Position numbers and translations under genes: made by a program
Source of the DNA: Hyperoplus lanceolatus
Lineage: Eukaryota; Chordata; Actinopteri; Uranoscopiformes; Ammodytidae
Assembly (NCBI GenBank): GCA_026929865.2
Contig: CM049400.1
Coordinates: forward strand, 28,967,501 to 29,031,500
Length of the DNA stretch: 64,000 nt
Direction of reading: 5' to 3'
The notes under the pieces: model-generated
The model's input: only the letters and a program-made list of their open reading frames with translations
Database searches by the model: none
What the model was told of the DNA's origin: nothing
Shown here: piece after piece, positions 1-12,706 of the stretch
Layout: the number at the start of each line of letters is the position of its first letter
Numbering within the stretch: position 1 is the first letter of the stretch

Positions 1-1940
1 ATGCCTAGCGACATAACTAAAAGCTGCCTAGTTCACCCATTAACTGTTGCCAATATATTAAATAGATACTTTTTACATGTATAGGGAGCTGTAAATGGAG
101 ATCATATCATATCATATTCCTTCATTGGTGTTATGTAGCATGTAAGTACAACTTTTACTATGCGCCGCTGTCATTATGCGAGCATTCAATTATCGCTATG
201 CGTTTATCATAGCTGACACCTGAGAGAAACTTAAGTGCTAAAGTGCTACCGCTAATTTCTGTATTTGATGCAATGTATTGGTAACTGAAATATATTATAC
301 ATTAGAGATTACATTGGAAATGTGTTTTGACTTTTTTTTTAAGTTTTCAGAAAGGTCTCCAGCCCCATTTCACCAGTATTGTTAAGTGGTTGGAAGAGTG
401 AACATAACTCAGGTATAGAACCCCAATCACATTCCATGTTCACACATTATTTAACACACATGCATATTTCAGTCAAATCTTTGCTCATAGTTCACAACAG
501 AGACAATTACCACTAAAGTCCATCTCATGGCAGTGTTCAAATGTGTCTCTTTCCTTCTTGCATACTCAAGTTTCTCAGAACAGACCCCTCAGAGCAACTT
601 AAGGCATCACAGCTACATGTGAATGTCATCAGCATCAGTTCACGCTTGGCCAAGGCACCCTTGCAATGAGTCCTGGGTATTTTTCCCTGCATTTTCTCCT
701 CCCCGGTGCCTGGCTGTGAAACCATTCCTTAAGGGGGCTTCTTTCCACATCAGTACACTAAAACCTGAGCAGATATAAAGTCAGCTGCAGAGGTAACTTA
801 GCAGCTACTTTAGTTTAAAAGTCAGCTGAAATGATATAGCCCTTTGGATATAACATTCAAGAATAAACCATTTTTATTACGTTTTGAATGACGATGCTTG
901 GAAACACATTTTTCACACGTGAAATATCCATTCCCCGGTCCGTTTAGCTATAGTGCGTAACTTCTCTTGCCCCCACGAGGAATTCTGAGGAATTACAACG
1001 ACACTGTCTGCAGGAGGTAAACGTTTCCGTGATCGGTCATGCATTTTATACATTCTGCTGTACATCCAAGTTGTTTCTTTGCAGTAGAAAAAACAGCTGA
1101 AAAATGTCTTGACCGTTTCTTGGGATTTTTCTACCAGAGGGTGACACCATTTTGTAAACTCTGTCATACTGAGAAATACAGTACAGAGAAGGTTTTGTGG
1201 AATTCAAAGGCTTAATCCACTCCGTCAACTCGTTTGGCGATGGCTTGAATGTGACCGACATTCATTTCATAGGGAAAAGTTACGCAGTCTAGCTTTAATG
1301 CTGTATGTGTAAACCAAATAAACCAGCCATTATCTGCATATTAGCATAACTCTACAGATGTATAGTCTTAATAGATGAATAAAACCCATAAAGAATGAAA
1401 AAAAAGGAATAGCAATGACTTGAAAAGAGAAGCTTTGTTTGTGGTCTCCATCTTTACCAGCTTGGTCTCAGCCCTCTTAGCAAACAACAGCAGAGGTAAC
1501 AATGGATACCTAGTGACGCCATGGGGCTTCGAAAGCATCCCATCCATAATTAATTTGCTCTGCTGTGTTTCTCAACACTGGCACGCATGCTTGTCCTTAA
1601 TCTTTGGTTGTTCTAGGAAGGAGTGGTGTCTGTCACATGGACACACTCGACTCTGGAAGAAATATCATTCTGTGATGAGATGATACAATATCCATTTGCC
1701 TCTTGTGAAAGCATTATTTCCCATGTTACTCAGCAGGACAGTGGTTTGCATACTAACGTCCAATACTGCAGTTTAACAATATTGATAAGCTCCATCTTTT
1801 AATGAGCATCTATCCTATTTTGACATTAATACACTCCACATCCTTATTGTTATCGTCTTGTATAGTAATACACTATATTTTTTTCTCTTAAATGAAATAG
1901 TTTTGTTCGGAATGAAAGTGTTTTGCCCACAGTGGATGGC
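1..1940. other. Unannotated background, no gene seen
   Basis: This AT-rich stretch has only short chance reading frames on both strands. None shows a protein domain, a biased composition or a convincing splice-site context. No inverted or tandem repeat of note was seen. Confidence 0.6.
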
Positions 1941-1945
1941 AAATG

Positions 1946-2165
1946 GAAACCTACAAGTAAATGGACTCCATTTATATAGTGCTTTTCCCTGTTTTTCACA
2001 GACTCAAAGCGCTTTACATTGTTTTGTACACATTCACACACACATTCATACACCGATAGCAGCAGCTACCACGCAATCCGGGGTTCAATGTCTTGCCCAA
2101 GGACACTTCGACATGTGGAGGGGAGGCGGGGGACCGAACCACCGACCCTGCACTCCAGTGGCTTA
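1946..2165 (-). repeat. Degraded tRNA-derived SINE-like repeat
   Basis: Read on the minus strand, the right end holds a degenerate Pol III box B, seen on the plus strand as gggaccgaacc near 2128. It is followed by a body (plus-strand text: gggttcaatgtcttgcccaa, then a gacacttcgacatg block). The tail includes an AAGCGCTTT-type block and a run resembling TATATAAATGGAGTCCATTT. I recall this arrangement from a very common teleost repeat with a tRNA-like head and a LINE-like tail. No box A is recognisable at the head and no TSD was found, so this is an old, incomplete copy. Family name not assigned. Confidence 0.5.
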
Positions 2166-2502
2166 TTATTTACATGACTTTAAAAACAACAACATGACAT
2201 ACATACTAGCCCAACATGATTTGCAGCTGACAAAAATTATATCTGTCTCTATTTCCATCACCTTTGTAAACTGACAAAAATAAAGGAATTAAGTTCAAGC
2301 ACTATTAAAAATACAGCGGGCTTAATATGACTGCAGAGGATCACTTTATAGCACAAGAGTTGAGGATGTATCCATAGCCACACACCCAGGGATATAGATA
2401 CACACCAGATATTATTTAGTGGAAACCCTTAGCCCAAAAAATAGGAAACGGTAAAAATGTATAGCCCTTTACGGCAGCATTTAAAACTAAGTCAGTCTTT
2501 TG

Positions 2503-2567
<65 letters not shown>
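2503..2567. repeat. (CT)n microsatellite
   Basis: An uninterrupted dinucleotide CT run of about 65 bp. Open frames crossing it (Arg-Glu repeats on the minus strand) are artefacts of the repeat. Confidence 0.97.
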
Positions 2568-2569
<2 letters not shown>

Positions 2570-2570
<1 letters not shown>

Positions 2571-3880
2571 TGGAGCCAAAGATCACATCCAAAAGCATCA
2601 ACACTGACTGTTATAGTCAAATAAAGTTAATGTATTCAGGATGCCTCATATCACAAATTTGCCTTGAGGGGCTCTGGAATAAGATCATACTATACTTAGC
2701 TGTGTCACAGGCTGTTTATGTGTCCAGTGGGATTCTAGGACCATAGACAGCATCAGTCTCAAATATTTCATTGGGAGCTGAGAGGAGCAGTATAGTAGAC
2801 CAGCTTTCTGCTCTGTTCAGTCCCATTGACAGAGCCAGACTTAGACAGACGGGTCCACAGCCACAGGACTGTCATGTTCTCTGTTTATAGCAGCACAGGC
2901 AGAGCCCCTCAGATACAGTAGAGCTGACTTATTTGCCATTCTCGTCTTTATTTATTCCAGTCAACAGCAAGCAACAGCCCTGCTTTCCTGCAGAAGCGAC
3001 TCAGACAGGGAGGCAAAGCCATACTCTGTAATTCTAGGTGTGAGGGGGTTATGCTAATCTTGGCCCGCTAGGTCGCGTCAATATTTTGATGGTTTTTCCA
3101 TGGTCTGCAAGGTTAAAAAATATTCATGCCTGGGCGGATGGATGTCAAAGTCGCTGGCTGAGACAAAAAGATTAAATCCAGGGTTCATATTGAAAAGATG
3201 CGACGTCCAAACATTCAGATATTTTTTTTTTGGCAGGCATTCAATATGTAAACAAACTCTCCTCTTCTGCTGATACAAGTTATAATCACGCTGGAGGTTT
3301 CCTGAAATCCAACAGTGTAAAAAATTTCAAGTATAGCTCTTATCTGTTTTGCATCTGTTTGAGGGTTAGATTAAAGCCCTAAATCCAAAATGTTTACCAG
3401 CAGTTTGCACAAGCATTCCAAGCACTGCCACAGCAAGACCAATCAATCTTTTTGTGCTCTAGCCCTCATGGCCGTTTTAGCAGGGAGCCCGGAAAAGCCT
3501 CTACTTTAACCACCACTTTACAATATGCCTATCCTTCTGACCTTTTAAATTGAATATACTTTAGTGGCACAGGCTGCTTATTACATTCCTGGACCACTCT
3601 CTACTTCCTCAGGAATGACCACACATACTCTCTCTGCTATTCTCTACAACAAGGACACACACTTACAACAATTGCATGACACATTCTTCAACACTGTTGT
3701 ATGTCAAACCCACTTCACTTTTACATACAGTACATGCATACAGACAGGCGAAGCAATGCTAATTAATTGGAACATGGTCTGCAAGAGTAGCACTTGTTCG
3801 GAGAGAATACCATCAATGTTAGTTCGATGATAACACTATTCACAGTTTAGAGTAGCTAAATGATGTTGGTATACATACGG
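2570..3880. other. Unannotated background, no gene seen
   Basis: Unique-looking sequence with short unconvincing frames and no detectable inverted repeats, tRNA boxes or retroelement motifs. Confidence 0.5.
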
Positions 3881-3882
3881 GC

Positions 3883-4390
3883 AACATCGGCTGCTCACTG
3901 CCCTATTTGGAGGACCTATTCAGCTCTCATTGCTTCAGCAGAGTAGACAGCGTCCTGGAAGAGGCAGCCATACCCTGGACATCATCTGTTTGACTTGCTG
4001 CCCTCTGGTAGACATTTCAATTCCATCACATCACGGACAAACAGACCTAAGAACAGTTTCAACCCCCACAGCCATATACGAGAGAACTGAACACTGCTAG
4101 ACACTGACACAAACTGTTTGTACCTGTGTCAGTAGGTCTGTACTGGCACTTACAGTTATAGAACACGGCACTTTATTGTTTGCATTGCGGCTTAATTATT
4201 TATATATTCCAACTGCACTTCTTAAACATAGGGCCGCCACCATTTAACTATGCACAATATCTAATAAGCTAAGGTTATTGTATTATTTAGTTGTTCTATG
4301 TTATTGCTTTACAGATTGCAGTCAAATTCACATGTTCACTCTGCTTTCCACTTGATGTATATGTTGAAGATTTTAATTTAAATTTTAAAT
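3883..4390 (+). repeat. L2-like LINE 3' fragment
   Basis: Around 3990-4075 the plus strand encodes, with frame damage, text like LLPSGRHFNSI followed by RTNRPKNSFNPHS. This matches the C-terminal end of fish L2/CR1-type LINE ORF2 proteins, where LPSGRRxRxI...KNSFFP is characteristic. A degenerate 3' UTR follows, with a GGCACTTTATTGTTTGCA-type block, and runs into the TCTA microsatellite at 4396, which may be the original simple-repeat tail. All 5' sequence is missing and the frame is broken, so it is a dead copy. The clade assignment rests on recalled family resemblance. Confidence 0.6.
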
Positions 4391-4395
4391 TTTAG

Positions 4396-4512
<117 letters not shown>

Positions 4513-6793
4513 AAATAGATTATCATTGTACACTAGGGTAACATGTATACACGTATTGAAGTCTTACAGCAGCAGGTCCAATAACTGAAGTGATGAGAAT
4601 TTGAATAATTACTTAAAAATAGCCCCACACTCTCTCGCTCACTCTCATCCTCACAGTCACTTGTCTGCTCTGACTTGCAATGCTGTGCTGCTATATGAGC
4701 ACTGAATAAGCATCCCAATATGGGCTTATTGCATGCGGAAACCAAATGTGCAAGGAATTGGATTTGGCATCATGATTTCATCCTTACGAAAGCACAACCT
4801 AAGTGCAGTTTAAAAACTCCAGCAGTCATTCACACTAACATCTTCTCATTCTATAAAGAATACTGTTGAAGGACTGCATAGGGTTTGGGGCGGGTCATTT
4901 TGGTTCAGTAGTCGGACATGACTGGATGAAAGCTATGTCCATGGCTATCAGTTCAAAGCCATAATGTTGCAAAGCTGCCATACTGATATGATGATGCATA
5001 ATGGAGATATGTTTGAGACAGTGGCAGCATACCACAGGACAGTCTTTGTTGTGGTTATAATAATGAAGAAATACACACAATTGGCAGCTAACTACACAAC
5101 ATAGGTCCATACTCATTGATAACAAAATATCCAAGGTTATTATACAGCAGTTTTTTTGCACAATGGTTCCAATAGATGATAGGAAAATCGTAAGAAAAAA
5201 TAAGTTTGACAAGCTCCTTTCTGTAACTCCTAGAATTGTGAATACATATCATATTGTGTGTTGCACATTAATCAAGAAAAATACATACTTCGTTTTGCAT
5301 TGATATTTACAAAGATCTAACACTAATTTCAAAGGGATAAGGAGGGGCTTATTAACACCAATTGCAGTTAATTGGCCAGTTGTCATATGAGCAATGCTTT
5401 TGTCTTCAGTGGTTTAGAGGAAGGACTACAAAGAAGAAATGATACTCCCAAGCCACTTGCACACAGTGCTTTGGGGCGAACTATCATTCCCATTAAACTA
5501 ATAACAGTTTGCTTCTTATCTCACTCTCGGCAAAGTCACTTCTACTCTTGAACAAAACACAATGTCTTTGAAAGCTGGGGCATAATCTATCACTCAGGCC
5601 CAAATGAGACTGCATAATCCTCTGCAATTTGCCTTCTTGTATTCTGCCTTATCACTGATTTCTACAGATTTTTTTTTTAGCATACACATTTCTCTTTTTG
5701 GGGACAATCATGCTGTCCTTCAACTTCATGAGCGGGCTGAATATAACTATTTTGTATCATCTTACTCCTCAATCAACAACTTCATTGAATTTTAGAACCT
5801 TATTCAGGATGCCCCTGTGTACACCACACAACATATGTGCATTTGTTCTTCTGTTAGAATAAATATATTAAAATCCTAAAGTAAATCTAATAGTAAGATA
5901 GTAATAATAATAGTAAGATATAGTAGAACAAATAAAAATGTCCCTACATCATCATGAGCCATCACTATTTGTCTGATGCCCTGTGGTTATGAAGACATGT
6001 ACAAATGTATTCTGAGAAAGACATGACATCATATTTATAGATTTAATTTGGCAATGTTTTAATCTGATATGTAGAGACACATGTCATCTGCATATGAGGA
6101 TGTGGTGTTTTGTTCTTTTGATAAACTTTTGAGACATTCACATGGGTTCTACCAATGAGTAAAGGGAATTGCTAGTCAGGATTCATTGACACAATATAAA
6201 GTATAAATTATGTTTAGCTAATTCTTAAACATTTCAAATCAAAGTGAATTAAATATGAATCTACTGCTTTCTCTGTGTTCAGAGACAAGTCTGCTTGTGA
6301 TTATATACATATTAGCCTGTATTACTAGGGTGTATACTGATAAGATACATAACAATCCAACTCAAATTCAAAGCAGCAGAGGTGTCACACTTGACTGAGT
6401 AACTTAGCAACTTTAGAAAACAATTGTATGTCCAATGATATCAGCTATGCATTACAGTTCCTGGGGGATGCTGTCTAAATCAGGATATATGTTTCTGTTG
6501 GCAGAGAATCCTAAGAGTGTTGAAACTCTTGAGTAAAAAGAGCATTCAAACTATTTGTCTGGATAGACAAATAATAGAAGGAAGAGCGATTAAAGAATGG
6601 CATTATGTACTGTATGTGTCGAAACCTTGAGTCAGGCATAAAGACCAGTGAAAGCATTATTATTTGACAGTGTCCTGTGAATAACTCTGCATGTTCATTT
6701 TAACAGGGTCTAAAGGTGAACAATGTTTTATACTCACACCAGGTTTTTCTGTACTCTTTTTAAATCTATGCTACCTTTTTAATGAAAGTATAA

Positions 6794-6795
<2 letters not shown>
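4513..6795. other. Unannotated background, no gene seen
   Basis: AT-rich sequence with short frames only. A small AT-rich patch at 5880-5935 repeats variants of TAGTAAGATA. Nothing else is recognised. Confidence 0.5.

Positions 6796-6870
<75 letters not shown>
6796..6870. repeat. (TG)n microsatellite
   Basis: A perfect TG dinucleotide run of about 75 bp, ending some 60 bp before the hAT-like element at 6932. Confidence 0.97.
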
Positions 6871-6873
<3 letters not shown>

Positions 6874-6931
6874 ATACAGCATTTAAATCAGCCGAGGTCA
6901 TGTGTACTGTTGAAATGGAGGATGTGTTCAC

Positions 6932-8411
6932 TAGGGATGGGAATTGATAAGAATTTAGCGATTCCGATTCCGATTCTGCTTATCGATCCGATTCCTTATC
7001 GATTCTCTTATCGATTCTCATTGGGTGAGAGAATATGTACAAATTAGTTTGTTTGTATTAACTCTCTTTAATATCTGATCAGAAGTGTCTTGTGTATGCA
7101 TTGAAAGATTATCAAGCTACTTTAGGATTAGGAAATTGTCAATTTTCACATTAATTGGTCCAGACAATTTTTTTTTTGTTTTTTAAGCCCAAATGCCCTT
7201 ATGTGCCCTACAAACTAAAAACACATACTTAAAACAGTCAAGGAAGAGCTTGTGCCTTTTGGAATATTAACAGTGCTCATTGGCACTTAAAACAAAATTC
7301 AACTGACAGAAAAAACACAAATAAGTCTTTTGAAAAGATAACACCAACTCTTTTTATGCAAAACAATTATCATGTTTGCCCTCTCAAGAAGGATACGAGA
7401 TCTTTAATGTATGTTAAGTGTTATTATATGATTGCGCCCTTACTCTGAAAGGCCAACGTGATGATGTCACTATGTTAACGCCTCAGGTCAAACTGTCACG
7501 ACTGCACAGTAGACAGTTATGTAGGCTATTCAAGAAGAGAATAAATACGCCATAAAGGCTTTAAGAGAATGTATCACTTTGCTTATTCTTCACCACGCCA
7601 AAGACAAGGAGTCACCGCTCCATCTCAGCTTTACAATGTACGCTGTTATGTTCACCGCGCTGTTTATTAGGCTAATATAATGTCCCTTTATCAGACACGT
7701 AGCGGATGGTTTTATACACATCGATCGCTCAAGTAATCCAAGGCAAAGCTTTTTGTATCGGGCAGAGAGCGTTATTTTAAGTGTGTCTTACTGTCTTTAT
7801 AAAGTATTGTTAAAGTTTCCTTACCACCGGACCGCCGAGTCCCGCTGTGTGTTGTTTTGCGTTCGTCCCCACTGCCGTGCTTCAAGGCAGCATTTAACAG
7901 CTGATGAACGAGAGTAAACAGCGGGCCTTTGGAAGCGAATAAGAAATCCTTTTTTCCTGTTTGTATGCTGCTCTCGCCTTTTTATGTATCTCCCTCTTTC
8001 ACTTGCCCACATCTAGGCTTACACACACATTAATTCATATAGCCTACATTGTATGTTCAAATCCAAGTGATGGGCAATTCTGGTGCCGAGTAAGGCAGCG
8101 GCCTTTTAGACGTTCAACCGTCAGGATCGCAGTCTGCGCGCTTGCTTGTGCACGAGTCATTTGATGAAATGGAAACTTTACCGTATTGTTGCCTTTTCAT
8201 GTGTAATACAACCACACTTTAGAGCGCTTCTGCCTCGACGTCATGTTTGCTGCGTTCTGAACCAAAACAAAGCAGTGTCTGAAGTCATGACGCATTTGCT
8301 ACGAGCGGAACCGATAAGCGGCATCGTTAAGCAGGCATGTTAACGATTCCAAGGAATTGGTTGACTTGGAACCGGGTCTGAACAAGAACCGGTTCTCGAT
8401 TCCCATCCCTA
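6932..8411. mobile_element. Non-autonomous hAT-like DNA transposon
   Basis: The left end reads TAGGGATGGGAATTGA. The right end reads TCGATTCCCATCCCTA, which is its inverted match with one difference over the first 16 bp. The flanks are GTGTTCAC (6924-6931) and GCGTTCAC (8412-8419), an 8-bp target duplication with 7/8 identity. An 8-bp TSD and an (A/T)AGGG-type terminus are typical of the hAT superfamily. The left subterminal part has repeated CGATTCCGATT and TTATCGATTCTC blocks, which could be transposase-binding repeats. No transposase domain was found in the 1480 bp, so mobility would have depended on an autonomous relative. Confidence 0.85.
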
Positions 8412-8727
8412 GCGTTCACAGACATTGTTAACTAGTCAGTGCTCCAGAACATTTCAGTGACCACACATTTCAGTGAATTCACCGTTTTCCCTGTCCCAAA
8501 AAAAAGACAAAATCCCTCTGCCTGAATGACTACCACTAATTAGCACTCACCATCATCATGAAGTGCTCCGGGCAGTTTTCAAATAATTCCTCACCTCCTC
8601 CCTTACTGACTCTCTGGACCCACTTACATTTGCATAAAGAGATCCAGGAATGACGCCATCACCTTAACCCCACACACACACATAATGTGCTGTCCTGTCT
8701 GGACCAGCGACACACATTAAGTGAGAG

Positions 8728-8965
8728 TTCTGTTTATTGCCCTCCAGACTCGTCATGAAGCTCAGAGACCCAGGGTTCAACGCCGTGTAACTGGATCCTG
8801 GACTTTCTTTCAACACCATCATTAAGTTCGCTGACAACACAACCATCATTGTTGGACTTGGCACCGTCACCGTTTTTTGCTTTTCCATGATTTGCCGTAC
8901 ACATTTTTGTTGCCAATGACTGCTGCAGTAATCATTGTGCATGACAATCAAATAACTTTGAAATG
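8728..8965 (+). repeat. L2-like LINE scrap (RT fragment plus tail)
   Basis: The stretch 8752-8800 resembles the RT segment with MKLRDPGFN and a damaged CNWILDF-type block. It then jumps to text reading IIKFADNTTIIVGL at about 8815-8858. This corresponds to the catalytic FADD box of L2/CR1-type reverse transcriptase, with the second Asp changed to Asn. The last part (8905-8960) looks like a LINE 3' UTR (GTGCATGACAATCAAATAACTTTGAA). Internal deletions have brought these pieces together. This is a small non-functional remnant; the family call rests on recalled consensus. Confidence 0.55.
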
Positions 8966-9061
8966 TTCAAGTCTGCATGTCCAATGGATACTTTTATCAA
9001 AGTCAAAACCGTTGGCAAATTCACGTTTTCAATGGTTAACATAAACATCCTATTTACAAAG

Positions 9062-10966
9062 AACTTTTTTTTTTATCCTTTATTTAACCAGGTTAGTCTC
9101 ATTGAGATTAAAATCTCTTTTACAAGAGAGACCTGGCCAAGATGGACAGCAGAACAGTTACACATAAAACACAATACAAAATACAAGTTCGATATTAAGT
9201 ACAGTTGTAAAATATAAAAATAATATTCTTAACTAAAAACATTCACAATTTCCAACTTCAAACTCTTAACAACAGCCTTAAATTTGTTTAGAGTTACTAG
9301 GTCCTGAAGCTTATGCTGCTTCTGCAGGTTATTCCATGACGACGGCGCAAAAAACTTAAAAGCTGTTTTACCCAGCTCTGTACGAGCTTGAGGAACAGTC
9401 ATGAGCACCATGTCCTGAGACCTTAACGCATGGGGGACACATTTTCTGGACATATACGATGACAAATAACAAGGGAGTTTACCTAAGATCGCCTTGTAAA
9501 TAAAAACATACAATTGACTAAGTTGTCTCATAAAAAGAGAAGGCCAGTTTACTCTTGAGTACAGTGTACAGTGATGGGTTAAGGCTCTGCTGTTTGTAAT
9601 GAACCTCAAGGCTCCATGGTATAAAGTGTCCAACATATGTAGACAGTGAGCTGATGCATTCATGTACAACAGATCACCATAATCAAGAACCGGCAAGAAG
9701 GTAGCTTCGACTAATCGTCGTCTGGCCTCGAGAGAGAAACATGACTTATTCCTAAAGTAAAAACCTAACTTAAACTAAACTGGTTTCAGTTTTTTCACCA
9801 GGTTTTGTATGTGGGTTTTAAACAAGATGTGGTCATCAATCATAAATCCCAAGTATTTGTAAGTAGTTACAACTTCAATTTCATTACCTTGGGAAGTTAA
9901 AATTTTCTGATTTAACACAATCTTTCTGGAATTTTAAAATACCATAAGTTTGGTTTCATCAGCATTGAGAACAAGCTTCAGTTGACAAAGCTGAGCCTGC
10001 ACTTGATCAAAAGCACTTTGCATACAAACAAAAGCCTTACTGAGCGAGGATGCACAACAATAAATTACACTGTCATCCGCATAGAAATGGAAAGCTGCAT
10101 TTGGGACATTTTGTCCAAGCCTATTAATATACAAAGTAAATAATAGCGGTCCCAGAACTGAACCCTGGGGAACTCCCTTACGCACTGTAAGCATCTCTGA
10201 AGTAAATCCATCAAACTGAGTAGCCTGAGTTCTGTCAGTGAGATAGTTGACAAACCATCCCACAGTATGATCAGAGAAACCAATCTTAATAAGTTGCTGT
10301 ATCAGAATTTGATGGTCCACAGTGTCAAACGCTTTAGATAGATCAATAAAGAGAGATACACAATGTTGTTTTTTATCTAGAGCTTCTATGATGTCATTTA
10401 AAACTTTCATGGCAGCAGTAGTGGTGCTATGATTTTTTCGGAACCCTGATTGATGTACAGATAATATTTGATGAGTATGGACATAATCTTTAACCTGCTC
10501 ACTAACCAGGGATTCCATGACTTTTGATAACACTGAGAGGTTTGAGAGTGGTCTGTAATTATTTAAAATGTTTGGATCCCCTCCTTTTAGTAGGGGTAGA
10601 ACATAAGCAGCCTTCCAGATCATAGGGATTTTGTTTGAAGCCAATGAGAGATTAAAAAGATGTGTCAATGGTTCAGCTATTAGGTCTGCTGCTAATTTCA
10701 AAAACCTTGGTTCCAAGTGATCCGGACCAGACGGTTTTCTAGGGTTCAAATGCTTTAAGGCCTTGTGAACCTCAGCAACAGTAAAAGGGGTAAGATTAAA
10801 ACTGTGGTGTACATCACTAGCATTGTTACCCAAATTTACAGATTTCACTGCAGAATGTGAGGCAGAATTGAACAAAAACCCAGAAGAAATAAAATGCTCA
10901 TTAAAACAGTTTAACATTTCAACCTTATCATGAACAGTGATGGAGTCTTTGACTATACAAGAAGGT
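9062..10966 (-). mobile_element. 5'-truncated LINE with RT and 3' UTR
   Basis: This is a minus-strand non-LTR retrotransposon. It keeps the reverse transcriptase, the downstream C-terminal region and a 3' UTR of about 165 bp ending in an A-rich tail (poly-T at 9065-9074 on the plus strand). The 3' UTR (9075-9228) shares TCTCATTGAGA and TTTACAAGAGAGACCTG blocks with the copy at 47362-48062, so both belong to one family. The reading frame is open to the point where homology stops near 10966, which suggests 5' truncation during target-primed insertion. No endonuclease domain remains and no TSD could be identified. It is probably a jockey/I/L2-group element; clade unresolved. Confidence 0.85.
9229..10966 (-). 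pseudogene. LINE ORF2 reverse transcriptase, broken
   Basis: The protein would synthesise cDNA from its own RNA at a nicked target. A single frame runs from about 10966 to 9229 and is interrupted only by a TAA at 9934-9936 and a TAG about 170 bp further downstream, near 9764. Visible RT motifs in order are KPSGPDHLEPRFLK, the NNYRPLSNLSVLSKVME block, QSGFRKNHSTT, LFIDLSKAFDTVDH (first catalytic Asp), GVPQGSVLGPLLFTLYIN, FHFYADDS (catalytic YADD) and KLVLNADETKLMVF. After the stops the frame continues with TYKYLGFMIDD, LPVLDYGDLLYMNASA and a C-terminal RTELGKTAFKFFAPSSWN block. The catalytic residues are retained; the stops and the 5' truncation make it inactive. Confidence 0.88.
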
Positions 10967-11000
10967 AATTATGTAAATATGGTAATTATGTAAATATGGT
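10963..11000. repeat. Short tandem duplication next to LINE end
   Basis: The unit GGTAATTATGTAAATAT occurs twice in tandem (unit length 17 bp) at the 5' boundary of the minus-strand LINE. It may be an insertion footprint or a chance AT-rich duplication. Confidence 0.6.
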
Positions 11001-12669
11001 CTTCAAAACAAAAACAAGGGGCGACTGACAAGCCTCTGACTTACCACTTATAACCACCATTTTGAAGATAAGAACATATTGTTTTTAATTCATACTCTTT
11101 GCTGAGAAGGACCCATAGTCTGACTATCAAATAATTACCACATGTAGTGCTTTCAGAATATCACCATGAATTTAAATGATCACCAATAGAATTTGTGTCT
11201 TTTTAAAAAGAGCCATTTCGGTTTCCTTTTTGCCAGGGGTGTAAAGTAGCGAATTACATTTACTCGCGTTCCTGTAATTGAGTAGTTTTTTCGTGTACTT
11301 GTAATTTTTTAAGTGATTTTTAAAACCTATACTTTTACTTTGAGTATGTTCATTTTGAAGTATTGTACTTCGCTACATTTTATATCACCTGCGTTACTGA
11401 GTAAAAAAATAGATAGGGAAAGGAGAGAAAAGAAAAGAGATATCGCGGGGGGCTTTTATTTTTACGGCACAATACCGGAAACTAACACAGAGAATGATCG
11501 ACAGGATCATTGCGACTAAATGATAACAACAAACATTGCTTCCCTCTATCATTAAAACAAAATAATCCTAGTTACACTGTCATTGTACCGCACGTGAAGA
11601 CGTGATGTTTTAAATGCAGCAAACCTTTCGCGCCGTGCGATCGGCCCCTCCCTCACCTGATAGTTTAGCTTTCAGTTTAACAGAGTAGGATGGAGACGGT
11701 GCGTGTTGCTGGGAGCTTTGAAAAACTTCCAGAAGACGGCAGAAAGTCAACCATTGCTTGAGAAGAAAGGTAAAAGTAATAGACTAAAACAATGTGCAAG
11801 ATATGTTATGCGCGGACACGCGAGTCAGATGACATGCGCGACCGTGAGAGAGAGAGAAAAAAAAGTCATATGCGACGACCCAGCTGCACCTCAAAACATC
11901 ACGACCAATTAGTTTACTCACTTTAAGTCAAATCCAAGTGGTATATGACCAAGCAATAAAGGAATAAAAAACACAGGAAGTTTAAAGCTCTTTGACTTTT
12001 GCCACCACAACAGTCATCAATTAAGAACACTGTAGCCTACAATGCAACTTGCTTATCCAGCCAGCTCCATGAGATATACATTAAAATATGCCCTCACATT
12101 CCTGCTAGCAAAAGAAGTGCCCTATCAATTTGCAACGGTTTATTTTGGATTGTGATTATACAATGTCAATCAAAATAATCATGATTATGATTTTTGTCAA
12201 AATCGAGCAGCCTAACCTTGCAATTTCCATGGTTTAGATCAATTGTACACAATTACATTATTAGAACTACAGCTACAGTCTGTTTAGGTCTGTTGACCGG
12301 TTACATTCCCATTCCCCCATTAACAGACTATTTGCTTCATATTTGCTTATCTAAAGTATAATGACATAGTATACATCCACATGTGTGGTGACATCATTTG
12401 TTTAATTTGTGCACTTTAATTTGTAAAAGTGTTGCATTAATTAAACAAAACTAGTTTGAGATTTATATCCCCTTATCTATATAGGGGAAGGTGGGGTGAT
12501 TTGTGCAACTTTTTACTCAAAGTGATTTTAAAGTGAGGCCTTGACAGTTATGTCTCCAACTCAAATATGTACATATATTTCAGGATGTTGTGCATCCCTG
12601 GCAATAAAAACTTTGGATCTGGAATAAACTGTTTAAGAAATATAGCTTTCGGAAAAAAAGTTGTCTTGT

Positions 12670-12706
12670 CGCACAAATCACCCCACGTAGTGGGGTGATT
12701 TGTGCG
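12670..12706. repeat. Perfect 17-bp-arm palindrome of the element's TIR core
   Basis: CGCACAAATCACCCCAC (12670-12686) and its exact inverse complement (12690-12706) flank the 3-bp spacer GTA. Both arms equal the inner part of the terminal repeats of the element at 12478-13613. The palindrome lies just 3' of the putative transposase stop codon. Confidence 0.9.

Noticed and set aside
1850..2274. 138-codon plus-strand frame
   Set aside because: It runs through the SINE-like repeat at 1946-2165 and has no recognisable domain.
6691..7047. Plus-strand frame of 118 codons
   Set aside because: It runs through the TG microsatellite into the left end of the hAT-like element; no domain is present.
11691..11890. 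ATG-led frame and a CKIC-like cysteine pair in the hAT-like element as a BED-finger transposase start
   Set aside because: The remaining zinc ligands and any hAT dimerisation or catalytic motif are missing.
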